A DNA stretch of 64,000 nucleotides from Byssothecium circinans. Its lineage: Eukaryota > Ascomycota > Dothideomycetes > Pleosporales > Massarinaceae. The position numbers were made by a program, and so were the translations under genes. This document shows positions 32,274 to 43,400 of the stretch, piece by piece (positions within the stretch are counted from its first letter, which is position 1; every line of letters starts with the position of its first letter). The notes under the pieces are model-generated. The model was not told the DNA's origin. It did no database searches and saw only the letters and a list, made by a program, of their open reading frames with translations. Where the stretch lies: positions 579,674 to 643,673 of the forward strand of contig ML977001.1 in assembly GCA_010015675.1 (NCBI GenBank), in the 5' to 3' direction.

Positions 32274-35200
32274 TGTTTATCAAGATGTGGCATACGAAAT
32301 GGTGAGAAGATACAAAGACGAATATTGAAACGATGTGGTGCAGGTTACAGGAGACAGTAGACGATACGGTGCATAGAATTATGGAGAAGATGGAGGATTC
32401 GATTCGTTTTGTTGGTGCACCGGGCACATCGCGTATGACCCACGCGTGCGGAGGAGGAAAGAGTCGATGATTACATTTTCAAGAACTGCGGTGAGAAGCA
32501 AGCAGCATGGGAATGATTACGATACGAGCATGACCTCCACGGTTACTACATGACGCGGCAGTGCGCCTGCGTCGAGCATAATCCGGCGTTATTCCTTTTG
32601 TATCCTTTTTTTCCAGTCAGGTCATTTTCATGGCGTCGCGCCCATCGGGAGGCTGTATTAAGCGAATACCTTTCTCTTTCCAGCGATTATTCAATTTTCT
32701 TTTCCTGACTTTCCTTTCACGGCATCTGCTCATCTGTCTTTTAACTTCATTTCTGTAAATGTGTAGACTTAACTTATATTCCTGTGATTGTGGCCTGGCT
32801 TCGGTCACAATTCTCTTAGGCACTCGAATGGAATCAGTGGTTACCGACGCCCCGGGATTCGGGTGGGCGGTACCACTAGCTATATCTGCCAGTATGTCGT
32901 TTGTTTCGGACCACACTTTCAATCATGCGCATGCTGTTTTCTGTATCTTGCAAATGGTGAAGAGCTAGGAATTGTAGTCTAGAAGGATTCTCCATCAACC
33001 CATCCTAACGAACCAGCAGACATTCATCGAACACATTCCTTCCTCCACTCCTCCCTCCCTCCATCCACCTCACACCATTATGCCTACCGATATTCCCTCA
33101 TGATCCATCCATCCGGCAATGCGAGACCTAAATATAAACATAAACATCGTGCTAGGATCCGAAGATCTACGCCCCCAAACCTTGTCCACAGACAAGCACA
33201 CGCACGCGACATGATCTCCGAACACCGTCGCTGTCATTCGGCACATACTTGAGCACCGCCCCGGCTTTTTTCCTTTGACGTGACTGACATGGCAGACCCC
33301 GCCTGTTGGTCCCCTTCAAGATCCGGAGTTGTTTATATATGGCGGAGCTCATGCGTGCGTGCAAAGTGGCCGGAGCTAGGGTTTCAGGAGGCGCGCCGCG
33401 GTTGAGGTGTCGATGAGATGGTGGGACATGCATGATGGTGTTTGCTGGTGTGGTGGAAGAGGCCTTTTTGGGTGTTACGCGGTGTCTTGGGTTGGCGGGG
33501 CGAGATTGTTTCGGTGGAAGCGTGGTGGTGACGAGGGGAGGGTGGAGGGGGTGGATCGGGGCTTGTCGAATCGTGGTAGATGAGGAAGAGATGTTTGACT
33601 AAGCTTAAGACTTGCAAAGCTTTGTAAGAAATATGAGGCGTAGTCGGAGGACTCTGGGATTGTTAGTGCAGATTCGTGAAGAAAGTCGAGGACATTAGCG
33701 CGTTGTCGTGCCTGAGGTATGTATAGTTCATCAGCACTCCGAAGTCAATTCACTCATCATCACCAGCAATGAAGAAGATGGAGTAAAGTAGGATCCATTC
33801 GCTGACTAAATATATTAATTGTACATTGTCTCCATCATCATCATCATCACCATATCTAAAAAATATTTACATCAGCGAAGACCGAGACGAAAAAAACGAA
33901 ACGAAAACGTTGGAAAGCGTTGCCAGACTTTCGACAGTCGGCTTTACGCCGGACCGTTATTGCTCCTTGGGCGGAGCCGGAGACGGGGACGGGGCCGGGG
34001 CCGGGGCCAGAGTTGGGGGAGGAGAAGGGGGAGGGGGCTTCGGGGTGCCGGTGGTGTCATAGATCCCTCGACCCATGTTGGTTGCTGAAGAAATAAAGTA
34101 ACGTCAGTATAATCGACATGATCCTTCCTAAAGAAAGAGCAATTGCAAAACGCTGATCAAAAACAATAAAAGCAAGGTGGGAACAAAAGGAAATGTACGA
34201 GCTCAGACAACCACACCAAAGGCATAAAAAACGTCTCGGGATAGGAGCTCGCCTGCACGGTATCGTCTGGCGTCGCCGACCCCTCGAGGCAGAGATTGAC
34301 GGGCAATTTTTTAAATGGGGACGACATGTCTGCTATCCCCAGACATGCCTCAGGCCTGACACACATCACCCAACTTATCATGATCCTGTCCCTTCACTCC
34401 TCGGAATCACCGTCATTGGAGGGAACTGCCGCAACTCTCTCGAGGGACCGAGGGTTATGTTTATATGGGCCGTGTCCTGGGAGGACTAGAGGGAAGACAA
34501 GCATAGAGCGCTTGGTTCACAACTCGTTGCGGCCGTCTGTATCTATGTACAGTACATGATTGTGTGGGGTCGAAAAGGAGAAGGGTAGCGACAAGAGATA
34601 GGAAAGCTGTTCTTACTGACTTGGTGGTGGTGGTGGTGGTGGGCGGGGTCGGCGGACGGTGGTCGTCGTGGGAGGGCAAACGCGGCCTAGAGGTGAGCGG
34701 TTAGTGTGAGGATGCCGCAAGAAGGTAATGCTCGTACGGCTGATGGAGGCTGTCAAGCGTTAGCAGCGCTCAGCTGGCGGTCACAGCCAACAAAAGACGG
34801 AGGATGAGTGTATGTTCGAGCTCAGGAAACTTTGCTGGCACGGAGCGTTCCGGGTAGGGAGTCCAGCTCGGTGATACCTGGCGTCGTCGACTGGGAGAGA
34901 GAGGAGCCAGCGCTGAGAAAACCCGTGGTCTTTGTTGGCTCTTGGGAGTCTGTCGCCACTACCCTGGCTGTGGCCACTGCAGCTCAGACTGATCTCAGAC
35001 GATGTGAAGCGGTGTAAGCACCCTTAAGTATCCGCTTCACTCTCATCCAGCGGGGTACCACCCCCGAGGGGCTTGCCTCTCTCTCTGCGAGCCGGATGTA
35101 TCTAATGTAGGCCGTGTCGTTGAAGACAGAGTGAGAGCAGGTAAAGGAGAACCAGTCTCAGGCTCTTGACGGCCAGAGGGTGTGGGAGGTGAGGGCAAAT

Positions 35201-35621
35201 TGGGAATCAATCGTAGAAGAGGAGGAACATACCTTGTTGAGCGAAGAAAAAAGCGAAACGGGGACGAGGCGGACAGTCTAGAGGAATTTGAAAAGGCTTT
35301 TTGGGGGTTGAGGTCGAAGAGAGAATGTGTGGTTGCCCTCGAATGAGTTTACCACAATCGCGCTAAGCCGGATCGGGCCGCAAACACTGCTCAACTGCGT
35401 CTAAAGCAGCAACCGCGTGAAGGTGGGGAGAAAGGACCCCATTAGTGAAGTAAAAATCTTCCTTTTTGTCTCGTAAAGCAAGCTGTTGACCCCCTCAACA
35501 AAGTACAACAGGTCACTGTCTTCATAACCCTTTCCTTCGAACAACACCGGCATTTGCCCTTGCGGGAGCCGCTATCTTCTTTGTTATTTTAGACACTACT
35601 CCGCCTTCTATCTAAGCCAAA
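32274..35621. other. Gene-poor region with low-complexity tracts
   Basis: This 3.3-kb stretch has no gene I can defend. Contents seen: a C/T-rich run with CCTCCCTCCCTCCATCC near 33049; a (CAT)n microsatellite at about 33836-33853; a G-rich tract GGGGACGGGGCCGGGGCC at about 33984-34001; and a (GGT)n tract at about 34622-34640. Several short proline- or glycine-rich frames come from these tracts. Part of the region may be regulatory sequence or hold a fast-evolving gene. Confidence 0.4.
33951..34094 (-). other. Possible terminal exon coding a Pro/Ala-rich tail
   Basis: On the minus strand an acceptor-like sequence (CTGAC branch, then TTACTTTATTTCTTCAG) is followed by an open frame MGRGIYDTTGTPKPPPPSPP that continues as Ala-Pro/Ser-Pro repeats to a KEQ end at about 33953. 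The layout looks like a last exon after a real intron. Candidate upstream exons (for example the frame at 34381-34157) could not be joined convincingly. I do not recognise a protein; it may be a chance frame in a GC-rich tract. Confidence 0.2.
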
Positions 35622-35840
35622 ATGTCTTTCAAATGGCTCCTGCTTGGCGAAGCTGCCTTTCTCACTTACCCTCTCCTTCACCGTGCCCGCTTCTCTGCTT
35701 GGGACTATACCGCCGCGAACCGCCTTCACAATACCACACAACACCGTCTTGACAAAATCGCTCGCAACCACAACCTATATGGCGGAGGCAAAATTGGGAA
35801 AGGCAAGCCCTCACACTTCGAAAACTGCAACCGCAAGTAA
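35622..35840 (+). CDS. Small hypothetical protein
   Basis: The ATG at 35622 is in a good context (AGCCAAAATGTC) and opens a 72-codon frame that starts with a hydrophobic stretch (MSFKWLLLGEAAFLTYPLL) and then becomes basic and His/Asn-rich, ending CNRK. A second frame overlaps it from 35644. The product is unrecognised. It lies at the edge of a field of broken sequences, so it may be a remnant or a chance frame. Confidence 0.25.
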   Translation: MSFKWLLLGEAAFLTYPLLHRARFSAWDYTAANRLHNTTQHRLDKIARNHNLYGGGKIGKGKPSHFENCNRK

Positions 35841-35861
35841 AGCGGGGCAAGGACTGTAAGC

Positions 35862-36482
35862 GCATCGAATGGGCTCCAACAAGCAAGAAATCCCCAGCTG
35901 ACTTTCCTGGTAGCCTCAATACTTCGGTTTGTATGCTGTTCTCGGCGTCTCCCTCCCTCGAGGGGGTTGAAGTAGAAAAGCCCGGGTCCAAGACCTCCCT
36001 ATCGGAAATCGAGATATCCCCGTACAACGCGAGCAACGACGCTGGATCCCGGTGTTCGATGCATTCTAGAAAGCGATCTTCGAGGATGACGTACCTTTCG
36101 AAACTACACTGATTTAAAAATGACGTCTTTACACCTCCTGTACTCAAGTGGCCCGCCATTGATGGACGCACACAATGGTAGATGGTCTCGCCAACCAGCC
36201 AACGGGCAGGGAGGCTAGGTACGTTTTCAGCCCTGATACTTTAGCTTCCTCGATAAGGACGCTTCAGGACATCGAAGGCACGTGGAAAGATGTCGGCTGG
36301 CAAGTTCTTTGGTGCATTCAGGACGCCACGATCCAGTGCCACAGACTCCCACCCTGTGAAGATGTAAACGTCTCCCCGGACGGCACCAAAGTATTAACAC
36401 CGTACGGTCGACCGTTGAATACCTCAGTCATCGCGGCCTACGCATTGGGAAAACTATCGGTATAATTACCACTTTCGGTACC
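35862..36482. other. Region with open but unassigned frames, possible coding remnants
   Basis: Two overlapping frames look protein-like. On the minus strand (36171 down) there is SFERYVILEDRFLECIEHRD and then an LLALYGDISISD stretch. On the plus strand, 36175-36465 ends DVNVSPDGTKVLTPYGRPLN and an AALGKL-like tail. Neither has a recognised domain. They abut the tandem repeats that begin at about 36484, and I read the area as decayed coding sequence. Confidence 0.25.
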
Positions 36483-36483
36483 A

Positions 36484-37070
36484 GTGGCCGGTCAGCAAAG
36501 TCTCCCGAGTCCCAACCTCGACCGATACGTGGTGATTCACGTGGCCACGACCTGCGACGAGCGCAGCGTCTACGAGAGGGGTGGTATGCCGTAAACGTAT
36601 TCGGCATAAACCATAGGCAACACTAAAGCCATGACGAGTCCCAACCTCGACCAATACGTGGTGGATGCACGTAGCCACAACCTGCGACGAGCACGGCATC
36701 TACAAGAGGGGTTAAAATACTGAAAGTGCCTTTGGGATGAGCCATAGGCAATACCGAAGCCATGGCCAGTCAGCAAAGTCTCTCGAGTCCCAACCTCGAC
36801 CGGTACGTGGCGATTTACGTAGCCACAACCTGCGACAAACACCGAGTTTACGACAGGAGGTACAGCGCTTTAAATACTTTGGAGATGTGCTCTACGCAGC
36901 ATTGAAGCCATGGCCAGCCAGCAACGTCCCAACCTCGACCGATACGTGACGATTCACGTAGCTTTTGCCAGGAACACGGCGTCTACGTCACAAACGGTTC
37001 CGCAGAAATTCGCAGCTTCGACCAGAACGTGGCAATTCACGTAACATCCTCCTGGTACACAGCGTTCAGA
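36484..37070. repeat. Diverged tandem repeat, about 130-150 bp units
   Basis: The landmark CCCAACCTCGACCGATACGT recurs with small changes at 36511, 36640, 36789 and 36928, with a weaker copy at about 37013. Spacings are 129, 149, 139 and about 85 bp. Each landmark is followed by a related block (GATTCACGTAGCCACAACCTGC, trimmed here at either end between copies, then GACGAGCAC..GTCTACGA). TCAGCAAAGTCTC precedes two of them. Read in one plus frame, the copies encode NLDRYVVIHVATTCDE-like peptides, suggesting a coding origin. The frame is broken between copies. Many inter-copy differences are G to A or C to T. Confidence 0.75.
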
Positions 37071-38500
37071 TCGAAAAGGATTCTGAGAAAGTGATCGAGT
37101 TGATTGTTATAGTTGGACCTGCGAGTAGACACTCTTCCCACCATAGCGGAGCATCTTGAGTTTACCCGAATTGATGTGGCCAAACGAAGGGGTATGCTTG
37201 TGGCCTCCTATGCCAAGTTCAAGGACGAGGCACTGCGCCATCACTTCACCCAGAAGCAGAGCTTCGATTGCGCAATCGAATTGCAGCCCAGGGCTACGGC
37301 CTTGCCTATTTGAAGCTCTGTGTGAACAAATACTCGCTGTCTTTGCATAGAAGCAGGACTCAGGGTCCAAATAGACGTGTTGCTACATTGTCAACACTCC
37401 GGCCTGCAACACCGGCCGCCGTCTGGCTTCTGGCTGGCTGCAGAATATTCAGCCCAACCGCAAGTTCTCGCTACCATGTGGCGCGCTTGTAGCTCGCAGG
37501 TAATAACTCCATCCTTAAAGTTACCGTCGTAGCTTCGACCGACCGTGTCATTCCTGTGTAATACTTTGAGTATTACCTTAAACTCTGGAGGAACTCGCTT
37601 CAAAGACGGCATACCTTCTCCAACTTCAGCTTTCCCGGTGACGAAGTCCTTCCTTCACCTACGACTGAGTCGGACGAGACAATCAGCTTCCTGTTGAACC
37701 AGCAAGAAGCCCTCAACAACCAGGGAGGCAACAACCTGGGCTTCCGAGGCCGTATGCACCGATACAATCTTCTAAACAATCGATCATACTCAAGAATGAG
37801 ATGCGTCCGAAGCAAAGGAAATTTCTCAGCCGTTCCGAGCTTCCCCACCCGCTCTGAATCCTCCGCAATTTGTTAGGTCCTGCCGGTAACCTGGGTTAGC
37901 GTGAACATGGGAAGGAGGTTTCAATGTTGCGCCCGTGAACAACTTCTCCTAGTTCAAGTTGAAGGGTGCACAGGACATTCTCGCCTTCAATATCCAAAGC
38001 CATGAGCGAGTTTATGGCGCGAATGGCTCAAGTTGGCACCGCAAGAAGATCGACCCTCACAAGCACCGGGATTCACACGCCTACAAAGTATCTAAAGTCT
38101 CGGCTTTGAAGCTTTGTGTGAACAACTGCAAACTCGGGGGCAAAACCCTGGGTCCGAAATTGAACTGCAGCGCGCAAGTCTGTTCCCACGTACAACCTGC
38201 AGATTCTCGCTGGTACTGGGATTCACAGTCCTGCCGGTGTCGAAGCTCTGCGTGTATAATAAGGCTTGGTCGACGCGAACGCCGCCCAGCACGTTTGTAA
38301 GCAAGTAGAAAGACAATCTCGATCTGATTGTCAACACTCTTGTCGAAATCATAGGTTCTTGGAGCTCTGTGTGAACAGTCAGGTAGATACAATACACCTT
38401 CGATCACGTCTCTGATCGACCCGCCGCAGCTGATGGGTTCCGAGGTATACGGCCGTTACGACTTGCTCGTTACTCTGATGAGGTAGCTAGAGGAAGCCCC
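37071..38500. pseudogene. Decayed coding-like sequence with recurring LKLCVN motif
   Basis: A 20-bp block, TTGAAGCTCTGTGTGAACAA, recurs as diverged copies at 37310, 38105 and 38359, with a weaker one at about 38240. It encodes LKLCVN(K/N) in the first two. Other short protein-like stretches are LNQQEALNNQGGNNLGFRGR (37696 on) and LAFNIQSHERVYGANGSSWH (37978 on). No continuous gene can be built because frames are broken between them, and no family is recognised. I interpret this as the remains of one or more repeated genes. Confidence 0.35.
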
Positions 38501-38970
38501 ATGGATGGGCACTTCAACCACGCCGACAACACAGGCCGTGTCTCCAGCCTTCAACAACGCATCCAGCGGTGCCTCCTATCGCGATGGATTCTGCTGCGAC
38601 GTGGGCAGCCGTCACGACATTTTCCCACTAGATGAGGGCTTCGAGACAGATTTCTGCAGTGGTGGTCACCGAATTTTGAGATGTTCATACAACTGCGAAA
38701 TGGAAATTGCGCACTTCCCCAACCCGAACAATGCGATGAAGGTTGAGCGCCCCATGGTTAATAATGCTCACTTCCCGAATCCGAACAACGCCATGAAGTT
38801 TGAGCGCTCCATGGCGAAAGTTCGTACCTCGTGTTTGTCATGCTGTGCAGGGAAGCTGTCATAGTGAAGGTCACCTACGTCGCTATCAAAACAGAGGACG
38901 TCACCGGTTCCGAGCAAGCCATCTTCAGCGGAGACATGAAGGTGTGGAAATGGGCCTAAGGCCTGGCGTA
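38501..38970 (+). pseudogene. Broken ORF with internal 57-bp duplication
   Basis: The ATG at 38505 opens 119 codons (to 38864). Cys-containing sequence (GFCCDVGSRHDIFPLDEGFE) is followed by two in-frame copies of HFPNPNNAMK-V/F-ER-P/S-M, encoded by a direct duplication with a 57-bp period (from 38709 and from 38766). Just downstream, in a different frame, is another protein-like run, VKVTYVAIKTEDVTGSEQAI, ending at a TAA at about 38959. A frameshift between the two would make one longer protein. I do not recognise it. Confidence 0.3.
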
Positions 38971-39204
38971 CTCTACAAGAGACACTGCCTCCCGTTGAGC
39001 AAATGCAGGACGTGGACAAGACAAACAATCCCACTGTGTCGCCCGAGTTATCGGTCTCTCCCCTCGACTGGAACGCTTCGAACGGACGGTTCTAAGGACC
39101 ATTCCACGGTCTTACAAAGCCGGCGAGATTTTGTAACGATCGCCAGCAACCACCCGCAACTCAACGCAGGTGAATTTGGAAAGGACAATCCTACCTTCTC
39201 ACAT

Positions 39205-39935
39205 TCATCAAGGGTGAGCAGTGCAAGAAGCTGGTGAAAGACGCCGGTTCCGGACGAGTGTTTTGCAGGCGAACTGTCACAGGTGCTTAAGAGTGAGAAG
39301 TACAAGAAGCTGGTAAAAGGGGCCTTGGATTACGACAACAGTAATCGACAAAGGAAAAGTGGAGGGCACTGCCCCGTTATTAAACGCCGTGGAATGGTCT
39401 CTGCCAGCTTGACCCGTTCTCGAAGCCTGCTGCGCAGGTGAACTGTCAAGACGACCAACGCCGACTAGATCTTGGAAGTTCTTCGTAGAACGAACCAGCT
39501 CTTCGGAGCGAGAAGTACAAGAAACTGGTAAAAGACGACGCTGCTTGCCGAGTGCTGTACAGGCGAACCGTCGCAGGTGCTTAAGAGTGAGAAGTACAAG
39601 AAACTGGTAAAAGACGCCTTGGAGTATGGTAGATCGCATCACTACATAAACTACCACTTTCGACCGGAAACATGCGCCCTGGGGGCCACACACATGTCCT
39701 CCCAAACCCCACACGACATGCCTGCAACCATGTTTGGAACGAAGGTCTACGGAAGATACGAAAAGCTGGCAAAAGACGCCTTGGAGTACGACAACTGGTA
39801 ACCCGACAAAAACAGTGGATAAAGGCTCTGGTGGATGATTTAAAAGACCTTTGCGCTTCAGCGGCCGACTGGAGGTTCTCGAAAACTGCTGCGCAGGCGA
39901 ACTGTCGCAGGGTTTATCGTGACGGGACACGCCAT
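39205..39935. repeat. Tandem duplication of about 457 bp with nested repeats
   Basis: The block AGTACAAGAAGCTGGTAAAA is present in variant form near 39218, 39298, 39512, 39592 and 39755. It encodes KYKKLVKDALEY-like peptide in the plus strand. A second block, GCAGGCGAACTGTCGCAGG, recurs near 39265, 39434, 39558 and 39893. Long-range alignment pairs 39291-39450 with 39749-39910 at an offset of about 457 bp. The offset includes the shared run of GACAAC, then CGACAAA and AGTGG after the LVKDALEY block. Frames are broken, so the array is not a functional gene as it stands. Confidence 0.7.
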
Positions 39936-40406
39936 CTCAGGTTCGACAACCCTTGGCCAAGGCTCATCGATACTTCATCCTCCCGACAGTTTGGCCGTCG
40001 ATGTATCGTTGGAAATTGTAATGGAGGAGAGAGAGAGGGGAGGAAAACAGGGTGTGTGCTTCGCCACAAGGGCTTGGTAGAGAAGGAAGAAATGAAAGAA
40101 AGAGATCCGGAAAGATTGATATCAAGGTTGAAGTCGTGGATCTGGATTGAAGGCCAAGCCCGTTGGAGGCAAGGTGGTGTGGATGGTTCATGCGAAGTCC
40201 GACTTCTTAGCTACAGCAAGACTCCGTCAAGCTCCTCATTACATGCTTTCCAGTTCCTAAACAGCCCAAGCACGCGGAATGAGGAGTGCGAGCTGTTGGA
40301 CAATTATAAATAGTTTGATTATCGTCAAGTCGTAAATGCAGAACACATCATAAATGCAGTGGATATACAACACCATGAACCGCGCCCGCTTACCTCTCCC
40401 TCTGGC
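39936..40406. other. Intergenic region downstream of large Q-rich protein
   Basis: This lies after the last repeat and before the stop codon of the minus-strand gene. It includes AGAGAGAGAGGGGAGG at about 40028-40043 and an AT-rich end (TATAAATAGTTTGATTATCG near 40306). No gene called. Confidence 0.4.
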
Positions 40407-43400
40407 CTACAAATCCCCATTCCTCCGCTTCGCCGCCTCAAGCGCCTTCTGCAACCTGATCTTCTTCTCCTCCTCCTCACTCAACACCGTCTTCGTTGTT
40501 ATCGGTGGAGGCTCTTCACGCAGCGGCTCCTGTTCAGCTTCACTGCCCTTGATCGCCGGCGCCGCATTTTGCTCGCCCACCAGCAACCCTTCGCTCTCCC
40601 GCTCATCCTGATCGATCACGCCAATGCGCCGCTGAAACTCTTCCCGCAGTTCAATTTCCCGGTCTTCGATATCCTTCTCCAACTCCTTAATCTTGTCCAT
40701 CGTCGCATTCTCCGCTCTCGCCTGCGCGATCACAGCCTCGCCGTCCGCCGCATTAAGCGTGATCTCTATAGAGTTGAACAACGAGAGCAAAGACTTGGAA
40801 GACTCTCTCAGTGCTTTCAACGTCTCACGGGCACGCTTCAGTACCTCTTCATCATACATGCCATCCGACAAGGCCCTCATAGCAGCACCAACGCGCTCAA
40901 TCTCACTCTTCTCCAACCCAACAGCCCCAACGACAACTTCCTCGACAACATGCACAAACTCGCCCTCCCGTTCCGCCCTCTCATTCTTCGCGCGGAAAAC
41001 CGCTTGCCTCTCCGCATCCTCAAAGTGCTTCTCCATGGCTTTCATCTTCGCGATATTGCCTGCAGCGTACAGGGGAGCGATTTGCGTCTTCTTATATCGC
41101 CTGTCGCGTTCCGCGACCGCAGCAGCGACTTTCTCATGCCGAAATTCAATCTGCTCGTGCACCTGCTGCAGCAATCTAAGGCTTTCCTGCGTCGTTGCCG
41201 CATCGCTGCCTTCTAGGCTCTTGATCCCGGCTACGGATATGTGAAGCAGGCTCTCAGCATCGATGTAAATATCCGTAAGCGTTTTGATCTGTGAGTGCAA
41301 TGTCTCGAAGACCTTGTCAAAGACATGGGTACCGTAGGATTCGATTTCTGCCTTGTCTTCTTGGGCCTTGAGCTCGCGCTCTTTCTCTTTGAACTCGTCC
41401 TCAATGGCGCCGATTTCTGCGTAGGAAATTTCATTGTCGTTGAAAAGTTGGTCGGTATGCGATTCGGATTCTTCCTGGCGTTTACGGCGCGCGTCGTCGT
41501 TCTTTTTGCGGGAGAGGGCTGCGTTGCGCTCCCAGGTTGTGGTAAGGTCCTGGATGAAGGAGAAGTCGGAGGAGACGTCGGACAGCTTTTGTCGCACCTT
41601 TTCGAGCTGTGGGTTTGGCTGAGAGGCGGCGATTCGGACGGGGAGGATCTCGGTCAGCGCTCCGATGGGGTCTTTCTTTATCCCAGGTGCGGGACTGGCA
41701 GCCTTTGGAGGCTTTGGAGTGAATAGGGGAGGTGGAACTGCAATGTCCATGGGAGCGCTCGTTGCAGGTCGACTGGTAGGGTTCGAGGAGGGCTGTGATG
41801 TGTGGCCACCAAAGAAGATCTCGTCGTTGTGCCCTGAGCCTGGCGTCTGCAGAGCAGATACGGGAGTTGGGCTGCCAAATGACATCGACTGCCTGTGGAG
41901 CAAATTCGTAGACTGTTCCTGAGTGATACTTGGCGGTACGTATGCCTTGTATTGGCGATGAGGCTGCTCTTCGGGAGGTGACTGTATCGGCGTCGGTGTC
42001 TTGTTAAAGCTGCCGTCCTGAGAACTTGTCGGCGTTACAATGGTGGTTGAATGACTGGATGGTCCGCCGGGGAGGTTGAAAGTCTGGTTTGTGGGCACAA
42101 TTTCAGTCTGGGGTATAGTGGCCTGTCGCTTTAGTATCGGTCTTCCTCCGGGACTGTACTGGAAGTCATCGTCGGGTGATTGCACTGGTTCAGGGACATG
42201 AACGTTGAGAGCTTTCTTGTTCTTGATGGAAGCATTCGATGTCTTTCGAGGCATGTCAATGGGTGATTGAATCGGCTCTTCTGCTGCTGGAGGAGCATTG
42301 TAGTACTCAAGCCCTCGGACACCAGACTCGGCTTTCAGGAAAGCAGTGAAGGTCTTGATCTTGTTCTCCACAAGGGGTTCATGTGCTTCACTTCGTAGCA
42401 TAGTGATGTACCGTTCAAGCGAACTTGCATACCAAGGATCGATGTCCGGAACGAGGTCGGCTGGTGTAGGCTTGGGCGGTTCCTTAGATCTCTCAGTCTC
42501 AAGCTGTATTTTGAGGTCTTCAATCACGGAATCCCTCTCTTTGAGTTGCTGGCCTAATTCCGCAATCACAACCTCCTTTGCTTTCACATTCTCATCTTTG
42601 CCCTCGGCATCTTCCTTCCATCTTTCGATGGCAGAGTCCTTCTCCTTGATGAGTGCATTTGTGTTCATCTCGCCTTGTTCAGCGGTAGTCCTCATCCTTG
42701 CAATTTGTTCCTCGAGAATTTTCCTCTCGCTTTCTCCAACACCCTTGGCTTGCTCGGCAGCTCCCTTAGCTTGCTCGACAGCTCCCTTGAACGTCTTAAT
42801 CTGCTCATCCATGGTATTCCTCTCGCTTTCCGCGTGTCTCTTCATAGTGTCGAGAACCACTTTTAGCTCTTCAATCTCTCTTCGCATGCCCGACCTCTCG
42901 TTCTCCATGTCGGCTTTGAGACGCTCATAAGCATCATCTTTTTCCTTCAATTCTGCGCAATGAGCTTCATTTGGCTGCTGTCCCCATGCACTGCCACCGT
43001 GATGGTAATTCGGCTGCGAAGAACCTTGAGCATGGTCATGCATCCCAAACGTATTGTTAGGAAGGGGTTGTTGCGGTTGTTGGCTGCCTACGGGTTGAGA
43101 GCCCCAGCCTTGTTGCGTAGTCGGTGGAGCTTGATGCTGTGTTTGCTGCTGAGCTGGAGTCCCTTGCTTTGAAGGATGCCATCCTCCGTCACTCACAACG
43201 AAGCCTTGCTGGGGAGGCGGGTGTTGCGTTTGTTGAGATGCGTGCGGTGACTGTGTCGAGGTTGGTGGAACTGCATCTGCGTCGCCCATGACAAAACCCT
43301 GCTGTGGTTGATGAGACGGTGGAGCGTCGCCCATGATAAAGCTCTGTTGCGGTGGGTTTGACATCGGTCTCTGTACCGGCGTCCGGCTCTGCTCAGGTGT

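Noticed and set aside
33040..34660. Simple repeats considered as a CRISPR-like or satellite array
   Set aside because: The tracts are short microsatellites without repeat-spacer structure, and the genome is eukaryotic.
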